Below are positions 25,255-36,500 of a stretch of DNA of 64,000 bases, piece by piece. The stretch's first letter is position 1. Every line of letters starts with the position of its first letter. The stretch lies in NCBI GenBank assembly GCA_003952965.2, contig CM025853.1, positions 18,071,364 to 18,135,363 of the forward strand. The letters run 5' to 3'. Under the pieces are notes generated by a model. It was given only the letters and a program-made list of their open reading frames with translations, ran no database searches and was not told the DNA's origin. A program made the translations under genes and the position numbers. The DNA is from Morella rubra (taxonomy: Eukaryota; Streptophyta; Magnoliopsida; Fagales; Myricaceae).

Positions 25255-25629
25255 CTTTTCTAATGAATTGGACTAGGTCCAATTGTGTTTGAAAAGAAAA
25301 AGAGACGCCTGTATTCTTGGGCTGCTAGATAGCCCAGAAGAGGACTAGCATTGATGCTTGGGTTAGCCTGTGGCAACTCGATTAGGATCCAAGTGGAACA
25401 ACAGATCCCAGTATGACCAAGATCTTAACTCGTGCCGAACACTTGGACAGATCTAGTTCATCAAACCCATTATTGGTCCAGGTCTAACAATGATCGGTCC
25501 AACTAGACAAAATATTATGTTAATATTATTAAATTAAAAAGAAAAATTAAATTTTTTATAAATGAAATATTAAGTGCCAAATAGGATTATTTAGATAAAA
25601 TAACTCCTATGCTCCTTCCATCATCAGTA
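25255..25629. other. Intergenic spacer, nothing recognised
   Basis: No open frame, repeat boundary or RNA motif supported between the two MULE-type elements. Confidence 0.5.
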
Positions 25630-25639
25630 GTTTTATATA

Positions 25640-26142
25640 GGGGTAATATCATAGTTCACACCTTAATTATGGGCCAATTGCAATCTCGCCCCCTAACTAT
25701 GAAAACGACAATTTACGTCCTCTAACTTTCAAAAATAATCAATGTCCGCCCTCGTCCAAATCAGTCGTTAAGTCAAACGAAAACACATGTAAAATGACCA
25801 AAATGACTCTTCAAGACAAAATTACTAAAAATATTAAACAATTAATTAAAAATAAAAAATGATATTAAAAAAAGGTAATATTTTTTAAATAAAACTATTA
25901 AAACTATATTTCAGTAATCTATATATATTTTTAATTTCTTTCTCAAATATTTATTTATTTTTTGAAATTGTCTACGAGTCGGTCATTTTACATGCGTTTC
26001 CGTCTGACTTAAAGGTTGATTTGGACAGCGGTGTACATTGATAATTTTTGAAAGTTAGGGAAAGTAAATCCCCATTTTCATAGTTAGGGAGGCGAGCTTA
26101 CAATTGACCTTAGTTAGGAGGTGAACAATAATAACATTACCC
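25640..26142. mobile_element. MULE-type MITE (family A), complete
   Basis: Perfect 10-bp target duplications GTTTTATATA lie at 25630-25639 and 26143-26152. The element begins GGGGTAATATCATAGTT and ends AACATTACCC, and its two halves are long inverted repeats (CCGCCCTCGTCCAAATCAG against the complement of CTGACTTAAAGG...GGACAGCGG). An AT-rich centre separates the arms. The duplication length fits Mutator-like transposition. It has no coding capacity. Confidence 0.85.
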
Positions 26143-26152
26143 GTTTTATATA

Positions 26153-26877
26153 TTTAGATAAACTTAGTTAGAGCTAACATTGTTAAACTACTTTTAACTC
26201 AATAATTTCCCTTCATTACTTCTTGAGAAGATAAGTTTATACGTGTGTTGGATATTTAGAATTTGGAGCGATTCTCTCTTTGACATTTTTTAAAAAAAAA
26301 ACTTTTTAGCGATTCCAATTGCATAGAGATTTTGTGTTTTGTTTCCCTTATTGGTTGTCGACGTGAGGTTGAACCAAGAGGTGTAGCACATGACAAATTT
26401 ACTATCGCATTTAACGATCAATTGGCTTGTGAGGTGCAAATCAACGAAAATGTCAAGAAATTAGAAGACGGATAGTGCAAAATGTCAATACCTCATACTT
26501 GGAATGCAAAGGGTAGTTTTTCCAGAGGGCAAATTAGGCATAGCATGCAAAAGTGAAGCAAGTGATTCACACGTGAGAGATTTATTGTCGCATTTAGCTG
26601 TCAATTAGCTTGTGGAGTGTAAATTAACTAATATTGAAACTTTATAGGATCACTATCACCAAATTAGAATGCGTGCTATTATACCATAGTTGGGAGTGCA
26701 AATTGTAGTCCCCCTCCCAATTTTAAAATTTTCCTAAAATAAATCAGGCCGGATTCGGTCGTAGTCGTTATGCCTCGCCACATCCAACACCTATCCATAT
26801 TTTTTGGACTGGACAAGTCACGATGTAAATGGAGTACCACGAAGACAGAGGGAAGAGAGACGGATAGAAAGAGGGAT
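26153..26877 (+). promoter_or_regulatory. 5' flank of host gene 1
   Basis: About 720 bases upstream of the chosen start of gene 1, with no open gene and no convincing TATA box. An in-frame ATG at 26770 would add 36 residues rich in Arg and Lys; I treat that stretch as probable 5' UTR. The core promoter should lie here. Confidence 0.35.
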
Positions 26878-29800
26878 ATGGAGCGAGGGGTAGGTTTCCT
26901 TTGGAATACTTTTGGAGCCTCGAGTCTGTTAGTTTCAGCGTCGAGAAATAAGTCCCCCTACTCCAATGCTCCTTGGAGACGACACGATATTAAGGGAGAA
27001 ATCGGAGAAATCCGGGTGTGCACGAACCGGACGTGCCGCAGACAAGGCTCCCTACAAACCTTAGAAACACTCTCCGGTCTGGCTCCCCCGAACGTCACCG
27101 TCAAGTCCTGTGGCTGCTTAGGCCGCTGCGGCGCTGGCCCAAACCTCGCGGCGTTACGCGACGACGGCGGAGGAGTTATTTTAGTTGGCCACTGTGGGAC
27201 GGCAGCTCGATCCGCCGAGATCATGATGGGATTATTTTGCGGTCATGATTCGGACGATACTGCTGCCAAAACTAGCTTGGAAGCGCTTGCGCTGAGGAAG
27301 AGAGCGGAGACTGAGTCGGAGGAGGGCAATTTCTCACAGGCTGAGCTACTGCTCTCACGGGTACACTCATTCCTTTTTAGCGGATTGGATGAATTAGAAT
27401 AAGGAATTGCTGCATTAGTGTATTTTGAGTGGATTCACTGGAGTGAGTGTTTGTCGAAACAATTGCTATTTTCCATTGATGTGCGGTTTATTTCCGATGC
27501 AGGCTATAGAACTGAAACCATTTGGTGGGATCCATATTCTATATAAAAACAGGTTGGTTCAAGTATATCTTATTACTTTGCCACAGCAATAACATTGACT
27601 TATTATTTTGCTACTAGGGAAATCATAGTCCAAGCCTGCATTTCTGCATTAAATTTCCTCTGCGGCTGGGTACCCTCAAAATCGTGTCTGCAGGTCCGTT
27701 TACATGTTTGTCCGATATTATAGCTGCAGGTTCGTTATAGATGGTTCTCTGTCTAGTTTTCCGAATGAAACTGAAGGGATGCATCAAAATACGTTATGGG
27801 AATATACTTGTGTTTGCATTCGAATGCCCTACCTACTGTACATGGTTCCTATGAGTCTACCTTAACAGCCCTTGCCTTCAAAATTTGCGTGTTTCCTGTT
27901 CAGTATGACACTCCTTGCTCTGTTATTAGCTGGTGTATTTCACGATCAAAATTCTTATGAAATTTTTTCTACTTCCAACGTTCAGGTCTCTCATGAGGTT
28001 AGCACTGGGAAATTGTTTGGGGGCTCTTGAAGATGCCAGAGAAGCTTTGAAATTTGCTCCCAAGTACCATGAGGTGAGCCAAAATTTAATTTACAATTAT
28101 CAGTCAGGATATGTTCTCTCAGATTCCAATTATTTTATTTCTATAAACAAAAAATCATTGGGAACCACTTATGTTGCCTTTGAATCTGGCAAAAGTGAGA
28201 AGTATGATTTTCTGTTCATTCTAAACACATTTTGCACACTGAAAACTTTAAATTTTAGCTATATTAATAAATGAAGCAGTTCCACTATATTACTGTCTAC
28301 AATATAAAAATGGAAATCTAGAGGGAAGCATAGTGTCGTCTGTGTGGAATACTAGTCCATTCATACAAGGATTGTAGAGGTAAATTTTAGCGAGATGGTA
28401 TGATAGTTACACTTGCTACGTAGTACCCAACATAGCAGAGTGACCTGCCCATATTTGATCGCTTGCATTACAACTAAAACTGCCCTCTCCAACAAGTGAG
28501 CATCTGAGCATATATTTCTCCCCATGTAAGAGTGCCTTGCTCCTTACGAAGCCAAGTAAGAATGAATTGTAAGACACTGTAAAACAATGATAGTACTGAT
28601 TTATGGGATATCTACACATAGTGAGCCTGTGTCCGTGGACACAAGTATGGATTTGCTCTTAATGTTGAAGTGGTCTATATACTAATAGTGTGTACAAGGA
28701 TGCCAGTATGCATGATATAGTAGTACATCATATTTTGTAAAATGGAAATTTGAGGGGGTGGTGTCCAGGCTTCTGCCATTTGATATTACTAAAATACATC
28801 AAGCAGCAGCATTATGGCACAGCTACCTGTTTTGGACTTCTGCTACACGACAGGCTTTCAAATACAAACCTACCTCTAGCTGTTTCCTGTTTGTTCCCTC
28901 ATGGTACAGATTGGATGCACTTGAAACAATATTGCTTTCAAACTTTATTCCTACAATAAATTTTCCAAAATATTGTCTCACTTTCGTCGTATGAATGGGA
29001 TGCATTTGTTTTTACATTTATCACCACATGCTTCTTGTTCCATACAATTCTATTTGACAAATTTTGCATTATTGAATGAAAATGTAGTTTTCCTGTTATA
29101 CTACCCATTTACCTATGCAGAACCAGTGAGAAACTAATCGAGAAGTAGTTGGTTACTCTTTCTTTTTCATTTTTTGTTTTCAGTTATGGGATGACTAACC
29201 TATCTTGTCCAGGCTTATATATGCCAAGGTGATGCTTTCTTGGCTATGGACCAATTTGATTCAGCTGAGAAGTCATATTTAACATCTTTGCAGATAGATC
29301 CTTCCATTCGTTGTTCCAAGTCATTTAAGGCAAGTACCACTAGAATTATGGCATGAACACTGTTACATTTTAATTATCTCTCTTATCTATTAAGCTATTT
29401 TATTTCTTGCCTATCCAAATTTAGTTGAAAGATCCATTTATAAAATGAAAGGAGAGGTCTCATTTTCCCCCTTTCGTGAGGTTGGTTGCCAGCTAGTGTT
29501 TATATCAATATGATTGATGTTCAAGCAAGCTCTGCCAAACCTTTGTGCTTACCATCCTGAATATCATTTGGTTTAAACCAATTTATCATGATATCATCCT
29601 TGATCTGCAGCTATGGAATTCTTCTTATCGTCATTGATCAAGTGACTGTTTATTATTGACCCTACTTTTACAATTGCAATCTTTCTGAAACACAGGGTAT
29701 GGATAGCTTGGTAGTGGGATCTATATTTTTCAGTATTCTAGAAGACATTTTTTCACAAAGTAACCGCATTAGAGATCACAGTCAGGAAAAAACAGTGGTA

Positions 29801-31293
29801 ATGGAGATGGATCAAACAGTTTTTAGGAAAATAGCAATTCTATCAAATATGTGAAACCGTACTACAATTATTCTGATTACAAAGAAGGATTCTAACTTTT
29901 ATAGTTCTGCAGCTAGATTAGTCCTTGTCAATAGTGTTTGGTTGTGTAGGCATATGTATAACTTAATGGTCCCACCTTAATTGAGAAGTTTGAGGTCTCG
30001 CATAATAATCACATACTAATATTTGAAGTGGTTGGGTTTTTTCTCTGCTTACTTAATCATGGTACTCCCCGGCGACATTAATGGTTTGAAGTTGGCTAAT
30101 GCAATTGGCATAAAAGAGTTAACATGGAAATACTCGTACGAGGGCATAAAAGTGAAAAGAACACGTAGAGAATGTGTCCCAAACAATAAGACTTCAGGAT
30201 CTTACACCAAAATAGAGTATTGGGTTCGACTGTATGCCATTTGGGTGAAGGGAATAAGATAGTAGCCAAGACATACCAATGTTGATGTAGGCCATTTCGG
30301 AAGTTATACTTTGACACATTAACCCATACTATAAATCTGCCTTGTGAAGTGCTTAAATGAATTACGAGGTACCTACATATATGAAATGCATCCTTGTTTC
30401 CTCTACTTTCTGATTTGCACTTCTTTTATTTTAGCTTCATATTTTCTTAGTTTAAAAACCTTTATTGGCACTTTCATATTTGTTACAAACTACAGTCTCT
30501 TGTCATTTTATTTTTCTCGACTGAAAGATAAGTTTCCTATGATGGGGAAGAGCCTGCTTTTAGCTAATTGTAATAGGCGGGCACCTCTCTTAGGCAGCAT
30601 GCCTCAGGAAGGAGCCATATTGTACCAACGAGAGTCAATCTCAACTTCAGTCTTACCTGTCGAGGAATCATACCATACTGGGAAGCATAACACAACTCTT
30701 AGGACATTGACACCACAGAATGTCATAATAATACCCTACTAACTATTAGTAGCAAGTAGTTAGCTGCATGGTTGGCCTGGCGGTATGCCGTGCAGCCAAC
30801 ACTGAGTGGTTGGAGGCAGTTTTACGTGGAACTTTTCCTGTGACATGGCTAATTGCCTCTCAATAGGGTAGGACTGAATTGCGGTGCAGCTCTGCCAAAA
30901 TAGAAGAGAAATTCACCCTTTCTACGAAGCATATAGGATGCCTTTCAAGACCCACGATTGGGGATAGCTAAAATTGTTCGTTAAGTAAAAGTAGGTTGAT
31001 TTGCACCAACTGACTTTCAAGATGCAAGCAAATAAAATCCCTTCACCTGACTTGAGGATGTCAAGCCAAATCAAAATTTGGTGTCTAGTGTGTTGTAGTT
31101 AAGACTACGTATTGTTGCAGTCGGTGCCATCACAAGGCAGAAAAGATTGTTCGATGAGTTTGGCCATGGGTTGTTTATTTATTACTATATTTCAAGGAGT
31201 TCACAACCATTTTATTTCATGACTGTCCTATGCTTTTTGTAGGCTCGGGTTGCAAAGCTTGAGGAGAAAATTGCTGCTACTAATATGACTTGA
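26878..31293 (+). CDS. Thioredoxin-like [2Fe-2S] ferredoxin-TPR fusion protein
   Basis: Five exons read by eye: 26878-27360, 27503-27552, 27986-28073, 29213-29329 and 31243-31293, giving 262 aa. All joins keep frame; introns 1-3 are GT-AG and intron 4 starts GCAAGT (GC-AG). Residues about 44-115 match the thioredoxin-fold [2Fe-2S] ferredoxin family, with C48, C53 (VCTNRTC), C78, C80 and C84 (SCGCLGRC) as candidate cluster ligands and the typical GHCGTAARSAEIM end. Residues about 136-239 form three TPR-like helical hairpins (ERAETESEEG-type first helix; LALGNCLGALEDAREALKFA; GDAFLAMDQFDSAEKSYLTS), suggesting a protein partner. The first 43 residues are Ser/Arg-rich and could be an organelle transit peptide (inference). 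The family occurs in plants as a TPR-like protein of uncertain biochemical role. An alternative in-frame start is at 26770. No sign of damage. Confidence 0.85.
29330..31242 (+). other. GC-AG intron 4 of gene 1
   Basis: The donor reads AAG|GCAAGT and the acceptor TTTTTGTAG. GCAAGT is the usual form of a GC donor and is well matched to U1 snRNA apart from the T-to-C change. At 1.9 kb this is the gene's longest intron; I see no intact transposon in it. Confidence 0.7.
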
Positions 31294-33215
31294 GATCTGT
31301 TGTGTGACAGTAGTCATATTTTTGTCAATAACACTGATAAGTACATAAGAGGTAATGCACTGTTTTCAAGTTATAAATTTTAGCTTTAAGAATCTCTCAA
31401 ATATTTTGAAATATGTTGCTAATGCATCTGGAGCTTGTGACCAGTTCATACTACCTATTCACATTGAACCATTATGAGATTTCATGTGCCAGTTTGGATA
31501 TATATTAAATGGGTCCTTAAATTTAAAGTAGTAGAAGACATGAAAAATTCTCTTAAACTAATCGAAGTTTCGACGTATTATTCAAGTTTTCTAAGCATAT
31601 TTGATCTTTTATGTGCCCCAAGCATGCACACCATTGATAATTTTTGCACGTAGTGGATTTTCTCTCAAATTTGAAATAGGGGTTTCCAAGTTCTGGTTCT
31701 ATATGTTTCAGTTGGGTCAGGTTGGGGTTGGAATCTCATCAACTTATTCAGACTTCCAAGTTAACAACTGCTAGGTATTTTGCATCTCATGGCTAACTTA
31801 AAAAGAATGATTACTAAATACCTGTGTCACTTACGAACTAAAAGGAAAAATTGATTGTGTATGGAAGTTTGTGCTTGTGTTCAAATAACAATAAAGAAGC
31901 ACAAACATTACAGCCGACAATAAATCTATGAATAAGCTCCCACCAACTGTAGGCACTCATACCTTTGAAACTTGTCACATATTTGAGCTTTAAACATTGA
32001 AAATCCTGGTTTGACCACACGATGAGAAAATGTCTAAAATGGAAACATAATGAGAAAATGTCTAAAACAGAAACAATGCTCCCTGGAAGTTAAACTTTTC
32101 CTCTAAAGCCAGGAGACTATCAGCTTGAATAACTAAAAAAAGAAAAAACAATCTTTCTTAAACCCACCACCTGCAAAAAAAAAAAACAGAAGGAAAACCA
32201 TCTTTATGGTACTTGAGTTATTAAATCTACATCTTTGATCTCTCCTTCCTTAAGCAGAAATATCCGTCATATAAGCCTAATTGCATCTTGCTCATTCAAT
32301 CCTTAGAGTGTCATAAATGTTCCTTTTTAGGTTTTTTCAATTTTTTTTTATCTGTGGCACTGATCGTAACCAATTATGCCTAAGTTGCCATGCTTTGTTT
32401 AGCTATGTCCTTGCTATGTTGATTGTCCTTTATCTTTGTACCTTCCTCTGTTTTCAAGTCATTAATTGGTGTCCTTAACATACAATAGCTCTTGTACTTT
32501 CATGTAGTAAACCTGTAATTGTTCTCTTTGCACTTATCTAAACATTTTTTCATTCTTTCAAGTTCCTTCTGTCGATCCTGGTAGATAGTTGTTTATCAGC
32601 TCTTTTGGTTGCGTACTCCTATCCAGCATGCACAAAGACAGAAATCAGGAGCATTTTTGAGTCTTGACTTGTTTCTAGCGGGAAACAGTTCTGTGGAAGA
32701 GATGCATGTTCGTAACAATTCTGCAGCAATTGGTTACATCTCCAATCCTATAAATACCTGATAGAATATATAATACGCAGGAGGAATAGGTTTAGTTTCT
32801 TTGTTGATTCAAATTGGTAATTCGTTCTGAATTTGGCTGGTTTACGTGTGCAGTAGTTTCCTTGTCTGGCGAAATATCTTCAGTAACAAATTACTAAACT
32901 TTTGAATCGTATTGGTATATTATGATTTTTGTAATAAAATGCTAATCAAGGTGCTAATTTGCGTAATTCTCCGAGGGATTACCTTGATGCTAATTTTTGG
33001 CTCATTTTTTGTGGTGATTGTTGATCTACATGAAGTTTCCATGTCTCTGGTAAAACCAGGGAATCATGCTGCTATAATACTTCCATATACGGATACCTTG
33101 TAGGAACCATAGTATGCACTTTTGGTCACTTGAATTACATTGAGCGACTACTTAACATAGTCGAAGACCGTCAAAGGGACAGCACCTCTTAATAATGCTG
33201 CATACCTAGATCATG
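31294..33215. other. 3' flank of gene 1 and intergenic DNA
   Basis: Probably holds the 3' UTR of gene 1. A roughly 27-bp unit (ATGAGAAAATGTCTAAAA) is duplicated near 32022-32075. No further exon, gene or transposon end was recognised. Confidence 0.45.
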
Positions 33216-33220
33216 GTAAA

Positions 33221-33529
33221 TGTAAGAAACCAAAGTTCAAAGGAAAGATAAGACACAGGCTACAGAACAGAGAAGGAAAAAGACGAGTTGGAGGAATTCT
33301 GTATATTCTCAATGTAACAGTAAAGGAGCCTGTACAATGTGCTAAGTACCGCAAGAATGAAAGAATCGAAGAAAATAAGGGAATTACCTAAAACACCCTC
33401 TAACGGTATCACTTTACATATCAGCAGTGCAATGTACAAAATACAAAATAGATCATTGACTCTTGAGTACACGTTTGTCCTCTGTGCTATGACATGGAGC
33501 TGAATCAGCAGAGTCCATATTCTCCAACA
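33221..33529 (-). repeat. Copia 3' LTR (left copy)
   Basis: On the minus strand it runs TGTTGGAGAATATGG to TTTCTTACA, a typical plant Copia LTR. The complement of a polypurine tract (CCCCCC) follows at 33531-33536, fixing its inner edge. Confidence 0.8.
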
Positions 33530-33531
33530 GC

Positions 33532-36500
33532 CCCCCGCAAGCTGGAGAATGGACGTTTTCTGTTCCCAGCTTGGAGAGATGAGCGTAAAAGAGAAAAGAG
33601 GGAAGTGCCTTCGTAAACATATCGGCAAGCTGAGAAGAGGAAGGAACGTGGAAGGGAAGAATGGAACCAGAGAGAATGTGGTCACGAATCAAGTGGCAAT
33701 CGAGCTCTATATGTTTTGTCCGCTCGTGAAAGACGGGGTTAGAGGCAATATGAATGGCGGCCTGATTGTCACAGTAGAGGGAGGCAGGATGAGCGTGTGC
33801 CACCTGGAGAGAAGTAAGAATAAACTGTAGCCAAGTGAGTTCACTGCAAGTGCTCGCCATGGCCCGATATTCTGCTTCAGCAGAAGAACGGGAGACCACA
33901 GATTGCTTCTTGGAGCGCCAGGAAATGAGGGAGCGTCCAAGAAAAATGCAATAACCCAAAACCGAACGACGTGAGTCAGGGCAAGCAGCTCAATCAGAGT
34001 CACAGTAAGCCCTCAAAATCAAAGGAGAGTCGGCAGGGAAGGTGAGACCTTGACCAGGAGCTTGCTTAAGTGTCATACCCCGAACTTTCAAACATCACAT
34101 GCATATGGCTTATGCTCTCTTGTTTGTGATTAGTAGTGAGATTAGGGGATATTAGTGACTAAGAGAGAGTATTTAGTACTTGAGAGACTAAGTTCGAAAC
34201 CTTGGTTAGGACATGATTTAGTGAGAATTAGAGCTCACGTGCAACTGAGTTATTGTTCAAGAGATTGAGGAGTACGCATTGATCAATTTAAATTTTTAAG
34301 CTAGTCGGACCTTTTTGCCTCGAACCTTGTTTAGGACATGATTAAGTGAGAATTAGAGTTCACATGCAACTGAGTGATTGTTCAGAACATTGAGGAGCAC
34401 GTATTGGAGCAATAAAATTTTTTAAGCACGTCGGTCTTTTTTGTCTCGAAAACCGAACCACATGATTTTTATTCTTTTAATATGTTGGGAGATTGTCCAT
34501 GAGTTTATGGTTTAAATTTGGAGACTTTTTGATAATTGGAAGCAAGTAGATTGAGAAGTGAAAGCAAGTAGGTCACTTAAGCGATAATCGGCGATTATTG
34601 GAAGATTAGTGAAGCAAATTAGCATTTTAGCCTATTAAAGTGAATTTTGGCTGCCCTAGAGAGTGACACCTAAGATGGCTAGGAAGCACGACAAATCAAA
34701 GCTAGAAGCACGACAAATCGATGCAAAAAGCACGACACAAAAGGCTAGGACCTAGGAAGCTCGAGGTGTCGACCACCGGTGCACCTAGGCGCGACTCATC
34801 AAGCCTATAGGGAGAATTTCGGCCATAGCCTTTCCATGCAGCTGCTGTAGGTTGCTAGGTGTCAAAAGGAGAGAAATGTAGCCTAGTGACTCACCAAAGC
34901 TAGCCTAGCTAGGCCGGACACGTGTCGGAATGCAACCGGCTGTGTTTTCCTATAAATAGGGGTGGATTTCGACCTTTGAAGAGTACACATTCAATCTGAA
35001 TTTTTGTGAGTTAAATCTTGAGAGAAAGAGTGAAGTGAAGTGGGAGAAAGAAGGAGGAAATCGATTAGTGAAGTTAGCAAAGATCAAGCACGCTTAGAGG
35101 TAAAGTTTAGTTGGTTATCTTTGATTTCGATTCAAGTTTTCAAGATGATTATTGTGAATCTCTTGTCTTTATTATTCTAGCATCTCTTGATGTTGATTAG
35201 CATTTTTTCTATTCTTCATATTGTTCTTGAAGAAGAACAAGCTCGTCCTTTCGAAAAAGTATCATTTTCAAAGTTCGATTCGTTTTCAAGTTGTTTTTCA
35301 ACTTTGATCCGTTTCTTTTCAAAATTTCTTCCAAAAGTTGTTTTTCAAAGCTTGAACATATTTCTTTCCTTCTGATTTCAATACTTTTATGTCAAAATTA
35401 GTATTTTCTACGTGGTGATTAAGCCGATTTTTAACCGAGAAATCAAAGTGTTGTTTTTGCCTTCACAACATTTTCCTTTGAGAACTGTTTTATAATGTTG
35501 TGATGATGGAAACGAGTTAAGTGTTGCATATCATAAATGAGATGTATGGGCGTTGATATGAGACATGCATACTTAACTTGTACGTTGGAAAGGAATATTG
35601 TGATGTTCAAGTATGGTTAAGGTGTTGCATATCATGAATGATATGTATGGGCGTTGACATGAGACATGCATACTTAACGTAATACTGTGAAGACGTGACA
35701 GTACTGTGCACAAGAGGATGTGTTCACTTGTTGTGACATTCTGGCCTCTCCGTCGTACGCGGAAAGATCCTTTGTTAGGATAACTCACTCTGGGAGTTTG
35801 AGGCCGTATTGTACTCTGGGAGTACTGCTGCAAAGATACGAAGGTTACTTGTAACCCGTCACTCTGGCCAAGTGATTCACTCTGGGAGTGAGAGTAGTGG
35901 TGATCGAAATTGAAAATGAAAAAGGAAAAGATCATTTTTAGAAAACTGAGTCTTTTCATTTACTTTCTTATTCTGTTGAGATTTTATTGTTGAACGGGTT
36001 TCTTCAATATCTTTTATTCTATCTGCTATTCTGTTGTACTAACCGCTGGCTTTACTGAGTCATTTGGACTCACCGTTGTTTGTTAAATATTTCTTTAGCA
36101 GATGTCTGAGGTTTATTTAGGTGAGTTTACCAAAGCCATTCAACATGGCTTTATCACTCTGGAGCTGACTTTCCGTGTGTATGTCACACGTGACCTAGAT
36201 GTCCTGATAGAGGGACGAGGACATAGGTGGATCACTCCGCACTCAGATAATTACGTCAACATCTCAGACTTGGATAACACTGATGATGAAGATTAGAGAT
36301 CTTCGTTTATGTTTTTCTTAGTTTTCCGCTGCAGTTTACTTTTTAGTATGTACATTATAGAAAGTGGGTCCTCTTTTGTAATACCTCGGTATTAATAAAA
36401 GGTCCTTCGTGTGTTTTGCTTAGTATCTTGTTGCTTTGTCGATCTTCCCATAGGCCGTAACCTCAGTTTATAGCTGTGTCCATTACTATAAGACAACGCT

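Noticed and set aside
26770-26877. Upstream in-frame ATG for gene 1
   Set aside because: The added 36 residues are Arg/Lys-rich and unlike the family; the ATG at 26878 gives a better N-terminus. Kept only as an alternative start.
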